From Agromyces sp. ISL-38 (GTDB lineage: Bacteria; Actinomycetota; Actinomycetes; Actinomycetales; Microbacteriaceae): a DNA stretch of 64,000 nt. Where the stretch lies: NCBI RefSeq assembly GCF_018613935.1, contig NZ_JAGGPF010000006.1, positions 1-64,000 of the forward strand. Direction: 5' to 3'. Shown in pieces: positions 30,882 through 40,254 of this stretch. The translations under genes were made by a program, and so were the position numbers. The stretch's first letter is position 1, and each line of letters begins with the position of its first letter. The notes beneath the pieces are model-generated. The model ran no database searches, was not told where the DNA came from, and saw only the letters and a program-made list of their open reading frames with translations.

Positions 30882-33800
30882 GTGGCCACCGATTCCTTCG
30901 TCCACCTGCACGTGCACAGCGAGTACTCGATGCTCGACGGTGCAGCACGGGTCGGCGAGCTCATCCAAGCCGCGAAGGGCGAGGGGATGCCCGCCGTCGC
31001 CATCACCGACCACGGCAACGTGTTCGGCGCGTACGACTTCTGGAAGCAGGCGACCGACGCCGGCATCAAGCCGATCATCGGCACCGAGGCCTACATCACG
31101 CCGGGCACGGCCCGCGGCGACAAGACCAGGGTGCGCTGGGGCAACGGCGGCGGCGACGACGTGTCGGGTTCCGGCGCCTACACCCACATGACCCTGCTCT
31201 CCGCGACGACGGAGGGCATGCACAACCTCTTCCGGCTCTCGAGTCGCGCCTCCATCGAGGGCTACTACTTCAAGCCGCGCATGGACCGCGAGCTCCTGCA
31301 GACGTATTCGAACGGGCTCATCGCCACCACGGGCTGCCCGAGCGGCGAGGTGCAGACCAGGCTGCGGCTCGGGCAGTACGACGAAGCACTCAAAGCGGCA
31401 TCCGACTATCGCGACATCTTCGGCCGCGAGAACTACTTCGCCGAGATCATGGACCACGGGCTCGGCATCGAGAAGCGCATCATGGACGACCTGTTGCGCC
31501 TCGCGAAACAGCTCGATCTCCCGCTCGTCGCCACGAACGACCTGCACTACACGCACGCGCACGACGCGAAGAGCCATGCGGCACTGCTCTGCGTGCAATC
31601 TGGCTCGACCCTCGACGACCCGAACCGGTTCAAGTTCGACGCCGACGAGTTCTACCTGAAGACCGCGGCAGAGATGCGCCACCTCTTCCGCGATCACCCC
31701 GAGGCGTGCGACAACACGCTGCTCATCGCCGAGCGCTGCGACGTGAAGTTCAACACGAGCGCGAACTACATGCCCCGCTTCCCGGTGCCCGAGGGTGAGA
31801 GCGAAGAGAGCTGGTTCGTCAAGGAGGTCGAGCGCGGGCTCCACGTGCGGTATCCCAACGGCATCCCCGACGAGGTGCGAAAGCAGGCCGACTACGAGGT
31901 CGGAGTGATCCTGCAGATGGGGTTCCCCGGCTACTTCCTCGTCGTCGCCGACTTCATCAACTGGTCGAAGAACAACGGCATCCGCGTCGGGCCGGGCCGT
32001 GGCTCCGGTGCGGGCTCGATGGCGGCCTACGCGATGCGCATCACCGACCTCGACCCGCTCCAGCACGGCCTCATCTTCGAGCGCTTCCTGAACCCCGACC
32101 GCGTCTCGATGCCCGACTTCGACGTCGACTTCGACGAGCGTCGTCGCGGCGAGGTCATCAGGTACGTCACCGAGAAGTACGGCGACGAGCGAGTCGCGCA
32201 GATCGTCACCTACGGCACGATCAAGGCGAAGCAGGCGCTCAAAGACAGCTCGCGCGTGCTGGGCTTCCCGTTCGGCATGGGCGAGAAGCTCACGAAGGCG
32301 ATGCCGCAGGCGATCATGGGCAAGGACATCCCGCTCACGGGCATCCTCGACAGGGATCACCCTCGCTACAAGGAAGCGGGGGACATCCGCGCCCTCATCG
32401 AGACCGATCCCGAGGCGAAGACGGTCTTCGAGACGGCGCTCGGCCTCGAGAACCTGAAGCGGCAGTGGGGCGTGCACGCCGCGGGCGTCATCATGTCGAG
32501 CGATCCGCTCATCGACATCATCCCGATCATGAAGCGGGAGCAAGACGGCCAGATCGTCACGCAGTTCGACTATCCCGCGTGCGAGGCCCTCGGTCTCATC
32601 AAGATGGACTTCCTGGGGCTTCGCAACCTCACGATCATCGACGACGCGCTCGACAACATCGGGGCGAACCGCGGATTCCGGCCGGTGCTCGAAGATCTCG
32701 CCCTCGACGACCGTGCTGCGTACGAGTTGCTCAGCCGGGGCGACACGCTCGGCGTCTTCCAGCTCGACGGCGGGCCGATGCGCTCACTGCTTCGTCAGAT
32801 GAAGCCCGACAACTTCGAGGACATCTCGGCCGTCATCGCACTGTACCGCCCGGGCCCCATGGGCGCGAACTCGCACATCAACTACGCCCTGCGCAAGAAC
32901 GGGCTGCAGCCGATCACGCCGATCCATCCCGAGCTCGAAGAGCCGCTGCGAGAGATCCTCGACACGAGCTACGGCCTCATCATCTACCAGGAGCAGGTGA
33001 TGGCGATCGCCCAGCGCGTGGCGGGGTTCTCCCTCGGCCAGGCCGACATCCTGCGACGTGCGATGGGCAAGAAGAAGAAGTCCGAGCTCGACAAGCAATA
33101 CGAGGGCTTCAGCGGCGGCATGAAGGCCAACGGGTTCTCGGATGCCGCGATCAAGATGTTGTGGGACATCCTCCTGCCCTTCTCCGACTACGCCTTCAAC
33201 AAGGCGCACTCGGCCGCCTACGGCGTGCTGAGCTACTGGACCGCCTACCTCAAGGCGCATTTCCCCGCCGAGTACATGGCGGCGCTGCTCACGAGCGTGG
33301 GCGACGCCCGCGACAAGCTCGCGCTCTACCTCAACGAGTGCCGTCGCATGGGCATCAAGGTGCTGCCACCCGACGTGAACGAGTCGATCGGGTACTTCGC
33401 CGCCGTCGGCGACGACATCCGCTTCGGCCTCGGTGCGGTGCGCAACGTCGGCTTCAACGTCGTCGACGCCATCAGGGCTGCCCGAGAGCAGAAGGGGCGC
33501 TTCGAGTCGTTCCACGACTTCCTGAAGAAGTCGCCGCTCCAGGTCGCCAACAAGCGCACCGTCGAGTCGCTCATCAAGGCGGGCGCGTTCGACTCGCTCG
33601 GCGCCACGCGTCGGGCCCTCGTCGAGATCCACGAGAGTGCGGTCGAGTCCGTCGTGAAGGAGAAGCGCGCCGAGGAGGTCGGCGACTTCGGGTTCGACTT
33701 CGACAGCCTCTTCGAGGAGCACGAGAAGCACGCGGTGACCCTCGTTCCCGACCGGCCCGAGTGGGCCAAGCGCGACAAGCTCGCGTTCGAGCGCGAGATG

Positions 33801-34397
33801 CTCGGCCTGTACGTCTCCGACCATCCGCTCGCAGGACTCGAGGCGCCGCTCGCGAAGCACGCCTCGACGACGATCACCGACCTCCTGAGCTCGGACTCCA
33901 CCCAAGACGGCGACACCGTCACGGTTGCAGGACTCGTCACGAGTGTGCAGCATCGCGTGGCGCGCCAGAGCGGCAACCAGTACGGCATGATCCAGGTCGA
34001 GGACTTCTCGGGCGACATCACGGTGATGTTCATGGGCAAGGCCTACCAGGAGTTCGCACCCGGACTGAAGGGCGACTCGATCGTCGTGGTGCGCGGCCGG
34101 GTGAGCATGCGCGACGACGGCATGAACCTGCACGCCTACAGCGTCTTCTCGCCCGAACTGGGCCAGGGCGACGAGGTCGGGCCGGTCATCATCTCGCTGC
34201 CCGACGTGCGAGCCACGACCGACACGATCTCTGCACTGGGCGACGTGCTGATCCGGCATCGAGGCGAGACCGAGGTGCGCTTGCGGCTCGTGAAGGGCCG
34301 CTCGGCGCGGGTGTTCGAGTTGCCGTACCCCGTGCGCGTCACCGCCGACCTCTACGGGGAGCTGAAGAGCCTGCTCGGCCCGAACTGCCTCGTGTGA
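30882..34397 (+). CDS. dnaE: DNA polymerase III alpha subunit DnaE1
   Basis: Replicative polymerase of 1171 residues. The N-terminal PHP domain keeps its metal-binding residues (HLHVHSEYS, ITDHGNVFG), consistent with the intrinsic 3'-5' proofreading known for actinobacterial DnaE1. The palm holds the catalytic aspartates in PDFDVDFDE (Asp412, Asp414) and IKMDFLGL (Asp576). Further on are the GPGRGSGAGS motif, a helix-hairpin-helix/beta-binding region (EREMLGLYVSDHPLAGLE) and an OB-fold (DGDTVTVAGLVTSVQHR). The GTG start is set by the VATDSFVHLHVHSEYS N-terminus; the frame is open upstream to 30450 over the rluD-type gene but is not coding there. Confidence 0.97.
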   Translation: MATDSFVHLHVHSEYSMLDGAARVGELIQAAKGEGMPAVAITDHGNVFGAYDFWKQATDAGIKPIIGTEAYITPGTARGDKTRVRWGNGGGDDVSGSGAYTHMTLLSATTEGMHNLFRLSSRASIEGYYFKPRMDRELLQTYSNGLIATTGCPSGEVQTRLRLGQYDEALKAASDYRDIFGRENYFAEIMDHGLGIEKRIMDDLLRLAKQLDLPLVATNDLHYTHAHDAKSHAALLCVQSGSTLDDPNRFKFDADEFYLKTAAEMRHLFRDHPEACDNTLLIAERCDVKFNTSANYMPRFPVPEGESEESWFVKEVERGLHVRYPNGIPDEVRKQADYEVGVILQMGFPGYFLVVADFINWSKNNGIRVGPGRGSGAGSMAAYAMRITDLDPLQHGLIFERFLNPDRVSMPDFDVDFDERRRGEVIRYVTEKYGDERVAQIVTYGTIKAKQALKDSSRVLGFPFGMGEKLTKAMPQAIMGKDIPLTGILDRDHPRYKEAGDIRALIETDPEAKTVFETALGLENLKRQWGVHAAGVIMSSDPLIDIIPIMKREQDGQIVTQFDYPACEALGLIKMDFLGLRNLTIIDDALDNIGANRGFRPVLEDLALDDRAAYELLSRGDTLGVFQLDGGPMRSLLRQMKPDNFEDISAVIALYRPGPMGANSHINYALRKNGLQPITPIHPELEEPLREILDTSYGLIIYQEQVMAIAQRVAGFSLGQADILRRAMGKKKKSELDKQYEGFSGGMKANGFSDAAIKMLWDILLPFSDYAFNKAHSAAYGVLSYWTAYLKAHFPAEYMAALLTSVGDARDKLALYLNECRRMGIKVLPPDVNESIGYFAAVGDDIRFGLGAVRNVGFNVVDAIRAAREQKGRFESFHDFLKKSPLQVANKRTVESLIKAGAFDSLGATRRALVEIHESAVESVVKEKRAEEVGDFGFDFDSLFEEHEKHAVTLVPDRPEWAKRDKLAFEREMLGLYVSDHPLAGLEAPLAKHASTTITDLLSSDSTQDGDTVTVAGLVTSVQHRVARQSGNQYGMIQVEDFSGDITVMFMGKAYQEFAPGLKGDSIVVVRGRVSMRDDGMNLHAYSVFSPELGQGDEVGPVIISLPDVRATTDTISALGDVLIRHRGETEVRLRLVKGRSARVFELPYPVRVTADLYGELKSLLGPNCLV

Positions 34398-34429
34398 CGA
34401 TGGCGGTCTCGCCCCGGCGATGTGCTCGC

Positions 34430-34435
34430 TAGGCT
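34430..34435 (+). promoter_or_regulatory. -10 box of hisD
   Basis: TAGGCT nine bases before the ATG at 34445, with no Shine-Dalgarno in between. Predicted leaderless transcript. Confidence 0.5.
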
Positions 34436-34444
34436 GGATCCGCC

Positions 34445-35758
34445 ATGCTGCGTACCATCGACCTCCGCGGAACCCGTCCGACCCAGCGAGAGCTGCTCGC
34501 GCTCGTGCCGCGGGCCGCGACGGATGTCTCCGCCGCGCTCGAGGTCGTGCGCGCGCTCATCGACGACGTGCGAGAGCGGGGTGAGGCCGCGCTCCTCGAC
34601 CAGGCCGAGCGACTCGACCGGGTGCGACCGACGGCAGTGCGCGTTCCCGTCGAAGAGCTCGACGAAGCGCTCGCCGGGCTGGCCCCCGACATCCGCGACG
34701 CCATCGAGCGCACCATCGCCCGCGTACGTGCCGCGAGTGCCGCGCAGGTGCCGGCGCCGGAGACGACCGTGCTCGGCGACGGCGCGGTGATCGAGCAGCG
34801 CTGGCAGCCCGTCTCCCGTGTCGGCCTCTACGTTCCCGGCGGCAAGGCCGTGTACCCGTCGAGCGTCGTCATGAACGTCGTGCCGGCGCAGGTCGCGGGC
34901 GTGCGGTCCATTGCCCTCGCCTCGCCGCCGCAAGCCGTGTTCGGCGGACGGGTGCACCCGACTGTGGCGGGCGTCGCCGCGCTGCTCGGCATCACCGAGG
35001 TCTACGCGATGGGCGGTGCCGGAGCGATCGCTGCGTTCGCCTACGGCGTCGACGGCATCGGACTCGACCCCGTGCAACGGGTCACCGGCCCCGGCAACGT
35101 CTACGTCGCGGCGGCCAAGCGGCTCGTGCAGGGCGTCACCGGCATCGACGCCGAAGCCGGCCCCACCGACATCCTCATCATCGCCGACGACTCCGCCGAC
35201 GCCGACTTCGTCGCGGCCGACCTCGTGAGCCAAGCCGAGCACGACGAGCTCGCGGCAGTCGTGCTCGTCACCGATTCCGCGGCCTTCGGCGACGAAGTGC
35301 TCGAGCGGCTCGCGGAGCGCGTCGCGGCCACGAAGCACCGCGATCGCGTGCGTGAGGCGGTCACCGGCGCGCAGTCAGCGCTCGTGCTCGTCGACGACCT
35401 CGTGCAAGCGACCGACTTCGCCAACGCATTCGGACCGGAGCACCTCGAGATCCAGGTGCGCGACACCGATGACGTGCTCTCGCGCATCGAGAACGCGGGG
35501 GCGATCTTCGTCGGCGCATACTCGCCGGTCAGCCTGGGCGACTATGCCGCGGGCTCGAATCACGTGCTCCCCACGGGAGGCCAGGCGCGGTATGCCGCCG
35601 GGCTCTCGGCGGCGACGTTCCTGCGCCCGCAGCAGGTCGTCCGCTACGACGAGGCGGCCCTTCGCGAGGTCGCGCCCGTCATCGCGGCACTCTCGAACGA
35701 GGAAGACCTCCCCGCGCACGGCGAGGCCGTGACGGCGCGCTTCGGCGATCGGCGCTGA
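34445..35758 (+). CDS. hisD: histidinol dehydrogenase
   Basis: Catalyses the last two oxidations of histidine synthesis, L-histidinol to L-histidine, with NAD and zinc. The 437 residues include GLYVPGGKAVYPSSVVMNV, VAYMGGAGAI-like AMGGAGAIAAFAYG, VQRVTGPGNVYVAAAK, SQAEHDE with zinc/catalytic residues and FGPEHLEIQ, then SNHVLPTGGQAR. All diagnostic motifs are present. No other his gene is in the window, so it stands alone between dnaE and nrdR rather than at the head of a his operon. The stop codon falls inside a 23-bp tandem duplication. Confidence 0.96.
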   Translation: MLRTIDLRGTRPTQRELLALVPRAATDVSAALEVVRALIDDVRERGEAALLDQAERLDRVRPTAVRVPVEELDEALAGLAPDIRDAIERTIARVRAASAAQVPAPETTVLGDGAVIEQRWQPVSRVGLYVPGGKAVYPSSVVMNVVPAQVAGVRSIALASPPQAVFGGRVHPTVAGVAALLGITEVYAMGGAGAIAAFAYGVDGIGLDPVQRVTGPGNVYVAAAKRLVQGVTGIDAEAGPTDILIIADDSADADFVAADLVSQAEHDELAAVVLVTDSAAFGDEVLERLAERVAATKHRDRVREAVTGAQSALVLVDDLVQATDFANAFGPEHLEIQVRDTDDVLSRIENAGAIFVGAYSPVSLGDYAAGSNHVLPTGGQARYAAGLSAATFLRPQQVVRYDEAALREVAPVIAALSNEEDLPAHGEAVTARFGDRR

Positions 35759-35801
35759 CACCGGTTCGGGTCATCCGCTGACGCCGGTTCGGGTCATCCG
35801 C
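35756..35801 (+). repeat. 23-bp tandem duplication at the hisD stop
   Basis: Two adjacent copies (35756-35778, 35779-35801) differing at one base, each starting TGAC and ending GGGTCATCCGC. The first copy contains the hisD stop codon; the second is noncoding. Confidence 0.9.
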
Positions 35802-35837
35802 CGCCGGGCCGGCAGCCGCCCGGTCCTCCACCGCCGC

Positions 35838-35843
35838 TAGGCT
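35838..35843 (+). promoter_or_regulatory. -10 box of nrdR
   Basis: TAGGCT nine bases before the nrdR ATG. The bases between include GGAAGGA, which could act as a very short leader Shine-Dalgarno. Confidence 0.5.
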
Positions 35844-35852
35844 GGAAGGACC

Positions 35853-36326
35853 ATGCACTGTCCGTTCTGCCGTCACCCAGACTCACGCGTCATCGACTCG
35901 CGCACGAGCGACGACGGGCTCTCGATCCGTCGCCGTCGCCAGTGCCCCGAGTGCGGGCGGCGGTTCTCGACCACCGAGACGGCGAGTCTCGTCGTGATCA
36001 AGCGCAGCGGAGTGGTCGAGCCGTTCAGCCGAGAAAAGGTCGTGCTCGGCGTCAAGAAGGCATGCCAGGGCCGCCCCGTCACCGACTCCGACCTCGCGGT
36101 GCTCGCGCAGAAGGTCGAGGAGACCATCCGTTCGACGGGCGCTTCGCAGATCGAGGCGAACGACATCGGTCTCGCCATCCTGCCGCCGCTCCGCGAGCTC
36201 GACGAGGTGGCGTACCTGCGATTCGCGAGCGTGTACCAGGCCTTCGAGTCGCTCGACGACTTCGACGCCGCCATCGGGCAGTTGCGCGCCGAGCACGGCC
36301 GGCTCCCGGCGCGCCCCGTCGAGTGA
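35853..36326 (+). CDS. nrdR: ribonucleotide reductase repressor NrdR
   Basis: ATP/dATP-sensing transcriptional repressor of ribonucleotide reductase genes. The 157 residues start with a zinc ribbon (C3PFC6 and C31PEC34) with [16 protein letters not shown], followed by the ATP-cone domain ([20 protein letters not shown], then [15 protein letters not shown]). Length and motifs match the family exactly. It targets NrdR boxes elsewhere in the genome; no nrd gene is present here. Placed between hisD and pyrD, each with its own short promoter. Confidence 0.97.
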   Translation: MHCPFCRHPDSRVIDSRTSDDGLSIRRRRQCPECGRRFSTTETASLVVIKRSGVVEPFSREKVVLGVKKACQGRPVTDSDLAVLAQKVEETIRSTGASQIEANDIGLAILPPLRELDEVAYLRFASVYQAFESLDDFDAAIGQLRAEHGRLPARPVE

Positions 36327-36353
36327 GCCGTCGGCCGGGCGGCGCGACTCCGA

Positions 36354-36359
36354 TAGCCT
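36354..36359 (+). promoter_or_regulatory. -10 box of pyrD
   Basis: TAGCCT nine bases before the pyrD ATG, no Shine-Dalgarno between. Predicted leaderless transcript. Confidence 0.5.
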
Positions 36360-36368
36360 GAGTCCGGC

Positions 36369-37430
36369 ATGTATCGACTCCTCTTCTCCCTCTTCCTCTC
36401 GCGCATGGATCCCGAAGACGCGCACCACTTGGCGTTCCGGCTCATCCAACGGCTCCCGGTGTTCGGTCTCGGCCGGCTCGTCGAGCGCTTCACCGCGCCC
36501 GATCCGGCGCTTGGCGTCGAGGCGCTCGGGCTTCATTTCCCATCCCCGTTCGGTGTCGCCGCGGGCTTCGACAAAGACGGCTTCGCCGTACGCGGGCTCG
36601 GCCACCTCGGGTTCGGCCATGTCGAGGTCGGCACGATCACGGCGGTCGCACAGCCGGGCAATCCACGTCCGAGGCTGTTCCGGCTCACCGCCGATCGTGC
36701 GCTCGTGAACCGCATGGGGTTCAACAACGGCGGCGCGGATGCCGCGGCGGGGCGCCTCTCGCGCCTGTCGCGCCGCACCGATCGACCGGTGCTCGGCGTG
36801 AACATCGGCAAGAGCCGCGTGACACCGGTCGACGAGGCCGTTGCCGACTACGAGCGGAGCGCGCGCGTGCTCGCACCGTTCGCCGACTACCTCGTGGTCA
36901 ATGTGAGCTCCCCGAACACCCCGGGTCTGCGCGGGCTGCAGGAGCTCGACGCCCTCGCGCCGCTGCTCGAGTCCGTGAAGGTCGCCGCGGGACAGACCCC
37001 GTTGCTCGTGAAGATCGCGCCCGACCTCGCCGATGACGAGATCGGGCGCATCTGCGAACTCGTCGTGAGTCTGGGGCTCGACGGCATCATCGCCACGAAC
37101 ACCACGATCGCATGCGAGGGCCTGACGGCGCCGGCATCCGTGGTCGAGGCGATCGGGGCGGGCGGCCTGTCGGGCGCGCCCCTCGCGGCTCGTTCGCTCG
37201 CCGTGCTCCGGCTGATCCGCGACCGGGTCCCGGCCGAGCTCTGCGTCGTGTCGGTCGGAGGTGTGGAGACTGCGGCCGATGTGCAGGATCGCCTCGATGC
37301 CGGTGCCACGCTCGTGCAGGGCTACACCGCGTTCATCTACCGTGGGCCGTTGTGGGCACGGCAGGTGAACCGAGGGCTTCTTCGGTACCGCCGCAATCGC
37401 TCCGCCGTGGCGTCATCGCAGGCGGTGTAG
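36369..37430 (+). CDS. pyrD: dihydroorotate dehydrogenase (quinone), class 2
   Basis: Membrane-associated flavoenzyme of pyrimidine synthesis, oxidising dihydroorotate with quinone. The 353 residues carry an N-terminal membrane-association helix pair (MYRLLFSLFLSRMDPEDAHH), then PFGVAAGFDKDG, VNRMGFNNGGA, GVNIGKS and NVSSPNTPGLR with the catalytic Ser of class 2 at about 180. TNTT, GGLSGAPL and GYTAFIYRGP follow. The N-terminal extension and serine base distinguish it from class 1 enzymes. Confidence 0.96.
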   Translation: MYRLLFSLFLSRMDPEDAHHLAFRLIQRLPVFGLGRLVERFTAPDPALGVEALGLHFPSPFGVAAGFDKDGFAVRGLGHLGFGHVEVGTITAVAQPGNPRPRLFRLTADRALVNRMGFNNGGADAAAGRLSRLSRRTDRPVLGVNIGKSRVTPVDEAVADYERSARVLAPFADYLVVNVSSPNTPGLRGLQELDALAPLLESVKVAAGQTPLLVKIAPDLADDEIGRICELVVSLGLDGIIATNTTIACEGLTAPASVVEAIGAGGLSGAPLAARSLAVLRLIRDRVPAELCVVSVGGVETAADVQDRLDAGATLVQGYTAFIYRGPLWARQVNRGLLRYRRNRSAVASSQAV

Positions 37431-37492
37431 AGGCCGGGAGAGAGGCCGAAAATCCTCTGCGTACCTGAGGACTTCTCGACCATGTACCCCGA

Positions 37493-38554
37493 TCAGAGCA
37501 TGCCGACATCGGCGAGCTGGTCGGCGATGGTCGAGCCATCGCTCGCCGAGACCCACGGCACGTCGTCTGCTCCGTGCTGCTCGGCCTTCGTCCGTCCGCC
37601 GGCGAGCACGGCCTCACCGGTCGATAGGCGCCGGATCGCGATCGCCGCGACGCGGCCCGGGTGCTCTGCCGCGAATCGGGCGTAGAGCTCTTCGTCGTGC
37701 TGTCCGTCGTCGCCGATGAGCAGCCACCGAACGTCGGGGAACTCCTCTGCGAGCCGCTTGAGGTTCTCCTCCTTGTGCGCACGCCCGCTGCGGAACAGGC
37801 GGTCATGCGTCGGGCCCCAGTCGGTGAGGAGCAGCGGCCCGGCCGGATAGAGGTTGCGTGAGAGGAACCTCGTGAGCGTCGGCGCGACGTTCCATGCGCC
37901 AGTCGAGAGGTAGATCACCGGTGCTCCCGGGTGGGAGCGCACGAGGCGTTCGAAGAGCACGGCCATGCCGGGAGTCGGGATGCGGGCGTGTTCGTCGAGC
38001 ACGAACGTGTTCCACGCCGCCACGAGCGGTCGTGGCAGGGCGGTGACCATGACCGTGTCGTCGACGTCGGAGATGATGCCGAAGTGCACCTCGGGGCCGA
38101 CGATCCAGATCGGCGCGTCGACCGACTGGGAGCCCTCGGTGTGCAGCGTCGCCTGGTGCCAGCCGGGAGCGAGCTGCACCGGCACCCTCGTGTCGACGAC
38201 GCCGCCGCGGTCGGCGAGCACCTCGATGCGCTCGCCGCCGACCTCGATGACGACCGACACGCCGCCGATCGGCACGCTCGTGAAGCTGCGCCACCCGCGG
38301 ATGCCCTGTTCGCCGCGACGGCGACGGCGCTTCGACGGCTCATTCGGATCGATCGGCCGGCTGAGCAGCACACGGCAGAAGATGCGTGCCCAGTCGGTGG
38401 ATCCGTAGCCGGTGTACGGCACGATCGTGGGCACCTGGCCACGACGGCGAGCCCAGCGTTCGCGCACCTCGTGCACCCAGTCTTCAAGGCGCGCGGCGCG
38501 ATGCCGGACCTGGCGCTCTACGGATCCGGCCGGAGTTGGGGAGCTCGCCGGCAT
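37493..38554 (-). CDS. App1-like phosphatidate phosphatase domain protein (DUF2183)
   Basis: A 353-residue protein with a HAD-like phosphatase domain: the DVDDT nucleophile motif (residues 163-167, preceded by FGIISD), then VIYLSTGAWNVAPTL and LLIGDDGQHDEELY. This matches the App1/DUF2183 family related to yeast phosphatidate phosphatase. The N-terminal half carries basic RARL-type helices and a beta-rich segment (VSVVIEVGGERIEVLADRGG). No signal peptide is visible. ATG at 38554 lies six bases after a CAGACT box; the longer upstream frame overlaps the TetR gene. It converges with pyrD. Substrate in bacteria is not established. Confidence 0.82.
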   Translation of the reverse strand: MPASSPTPAGSVERQVRHRAARLEDWVHEVRERWARRRGQVPTIVPYTGYGSTDWARIFCRVLLSRPIDPNEPSKRRRRRGEQGIRGWRSFTSVPIGGVSVVIEVGGERIEVLADRGGVVDTRVPVQLAPGWHQATLHTEGSQSVDAPIWIVGPEVHFGIISDVDDTVMVTALPRPLVAAWNTFVLDEHARIPTPGMAVLFERLVRSHPGAPVIYLSTGAWNVAPTLTRFLSRNLYPAGPLLLTDWGPTHDRLFRSGRAHKEENLKRLAEEFPDVRWLLIGDDGQHDEELYARFAAEHPGRVAAIAIRRLSTGEAVLAGGRTKAEQHGADDVPWVSASDGSTIADQLADVGML

Positions 38555-38634
38555 CCCATCAGTCTGGCATGCAGCCACCGTGGGTTGCGAAACGCGATCG
38601 GCGTGGGTGGTGTCGTGTACCCCGGTCGTCCCGG

Positions 38635-38640
38635 TAGAGT
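38635..38640 (+). promoter_or_regulatory. -10 box of the TetR gene
   Basis: TAGAGT 23 bases before the GTG start, preceded by an imperfect repeated GTACCCCGG / GTCCCGGTA stretch (about 38616-38636) that could be the regulator's own operator. Confidence 0.4.
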
Positions 38641-38663
38641 AGATGCGCAACTGAGGAGGTTCC

Positions 38664-39326
38664 GTGCCGAACATCGACGTGATTCTGGGGGCCGAGCCCG
38701 GCCGGAAACGGCCTGTTCGCACAGAGCCCACGCAACGTCGCAGTACGCAGCGGCTCGACGCCCTGCTCGATGCCGCCGCCGAGATCGTCGACGAGACCGG
38801 CTTCGAGCGGTTGACGACGCAGATGGTCGCCGAACGCGCCGGCGCGTCGATCGGCACCGTCTACCGGTACTTCCCCGATCGCGTCGCCGTGCTGCACGCG
38901 CTCCGTGAGCGTTGCATCCGGCGCTATCGCGAGCGGGTGGCCGACGAGTTGGCGCGCGTCGAGCTCACGGAGTGGTGGGATGTCGTCGACGTCGCGCTCG
39001 ATGCGTGCGCGGCGTCGTACCGCGAAGAGCCCGGCTTCAGCGTCGTGCAAGCCGCCGCGCGAGAGACCGCGGCCGACGACATGGAGCCCGAGTTCGCGCA
39101 CCGCATGGCACGCCTCATCGAGGCGGAGTTCGGCGGCGAAGCCGAGCCGACCGAACTGCGTTTCCGGTTGGGCATCGCGATCGAGCTCGGCGACGCGCTC
39201 ATCAGCCGTGCGTTCGAGCGCGAGGCATCCGGCGATGAGCGCTACCTCGCCGAAGCGAAGCGCCTCGTGCAAACCTATCTCGCCGAGCACCTTGGCGAGG
39301 CGCTGCGCGCGAGCACCGCCGCCTGA
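38664..39326 (+). CDS. TetR-family transcriptional regulator
   Basis: A 220-residue dimeric repressor-type protein. The N-terminal helix-turn-helix region covers about residues 28-78 (RLDALLDAAAEIVDETGFER, then VAERAGASIGTVYRYFPDR). The helical ligand domain follows with no recognisable ligand motif. GAGGAGG Shine-Dalgarno before GTG 38664. It is divergent from the phosphatase gene and 115 bases upstream of the osmoprotectant transporter on the same strand, so either could be its target; the ligand is unknown. Confidence 0.9.
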   Translation: MPNIDVILGAEPGRKRPVRTEPTQRRSTQRLDALLDAAAEIVDETGFERLTTQMVAERAGASIGTVYRYFPDRVAVLHALRERCIRRYRERVADELARVELTEWWDVVDVALDACAASYREEPGFSVVQAAARETAADDMEPEFAHRMARLIEAEFGGEAEPTELRFRLGIAIELGDALISRAFEREASGDERYLAEAKRLVQTYLAEHLGEALRASTAA

Positions 39327-39441
39327 CGACGCGAGGCACCCTCCGACGACGCGCTTGCCGCGCCGTTTGCCTCCCGGCGTGAATGGTGTTTGGCTTGGAT
39401 CCGCACGTCGAATGACCGCCCGACACGGGGATTGAGGCCAG

Positions 39442-40254
39442 ATGATCGAGTTCCGCGGCGTCACCAAGCAATTCCCCGATGGCACCGTGGCCGTCGCCGG
39501 TGTCGATATCGTCATGCCGCCGCACAAGACGACCGTGCTCGTGGGTTCCTCGGGCTCCGGCAAGACCACCCTGTTGCGCATGATCAACCGCATGGTCGAT
39601 CCCACGAGCGGCCAGGTGCTCATCGACGGTGCGGATGTCGCAACCGTCGACCCGGTACGCCTTCGTCGCGGCATCGGCTACGTGATGCAGAACTCGGGCC
39701 TGCTGCCGCACCGCAAGGTCATCGACAACATCGCGACCGTGCCACTGCTGCGCGGCACGAGCAAGGCCGAGGCACGCGCGCACGCGCTTGAACTGCTCGA
39801 CACGGTGGGCCTCGATCGCTCCCTCGCCGACCGATACCCGAGCCAGTTGTCGGGCGGCCAGCAGCAGCGTGTCGGCGTGGCGCGAGGCCTCGCGGTGGAT
39901 CCGAACATCCTGTTGATGGACGAGCCGTTCGGGGCGGTCGATCCGATCGTGCGGGCCGAACTGCAGCAGGAGCTGCTGCGATTGCAGGGCGAGCTCGGCA
40001 AGACCGTCGTCTTCGTGACGCACGACATCGACGAGGCGTTCCTGCTCGGCGACCAGGTGGTGATCATGCAGCAGGGCGGCAAGATCTCGCAAGCGGCGGC
40101 GCCGGCCGAGATCCTCGCGAATCCGGCCGACGAGTTCGTCGCGGACTTCGTCGGGGCCAACCGGGGCAAACGTGCGCTGCACCTCACCGAGGTCGATGGT
40201 CGCAGCGTCGTCGTCGACGCCGACGGCCGCCCGGCTGGGGTCCTCGCCCCGTGA
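39442..40254 (+). CDS. opuCA: osmoprotectant ABC transporter ATP-binding protein
   Basis: Energises uptake of quaternary amines such as glycine betaine, carnitine or choline. The 270 residues show Walker A GSSGSGKT (residues 35-42), QNSGLLPH Q-loop, signature LSGGQQQR, Walker B ILLMDEP and switch His in VTHDIDEA; HRKVIDNIATVP is typical of the ProV/OpuCA group. It lacks full C-terminal CBS domains found in some OpuCA proteins. First gene of a four-gene operon; the next gene overlaps by four bases (GTGA). Confidence 0.9.
   Translation: MIEFRGVTKQFPDGTVAVAGVDIVMPPHKTTVLVGSSGSGKTTLLRMINRMVDPTSGQVLIDGADVATVDPVRLRRGIGYVMQNSGLLPHRKVIDNIATVPLLRGTSKAEARAHALELLDTVGLDRSLADRYPSQLSGGQQQRVGVARGLAVDPNILLMDEPFGAVDPIVRAELQQELLRLQGELGKTVVFVTHDIDEAFLLGDQVVIMQQGGKISQAAAPAEILANPADEFVADFVGANRGKRALHLTEVDGRSVVVDADGRPAGVLAP

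Noticed and set aside
30495..32543. A 682-codon minus-strand frame opposite dnaE and the pseudouridine synthase
   Set aside because: It spans two confidently identified plus-strand genes; no domain or start signal supports it.
37431..37492. Terminator between pyrD and the App1-like gene
   Set aside because: Only 4-5 bp stems (GGCC/GGCC, TCCTC/GAGGA) could be drawn; too weak to list.
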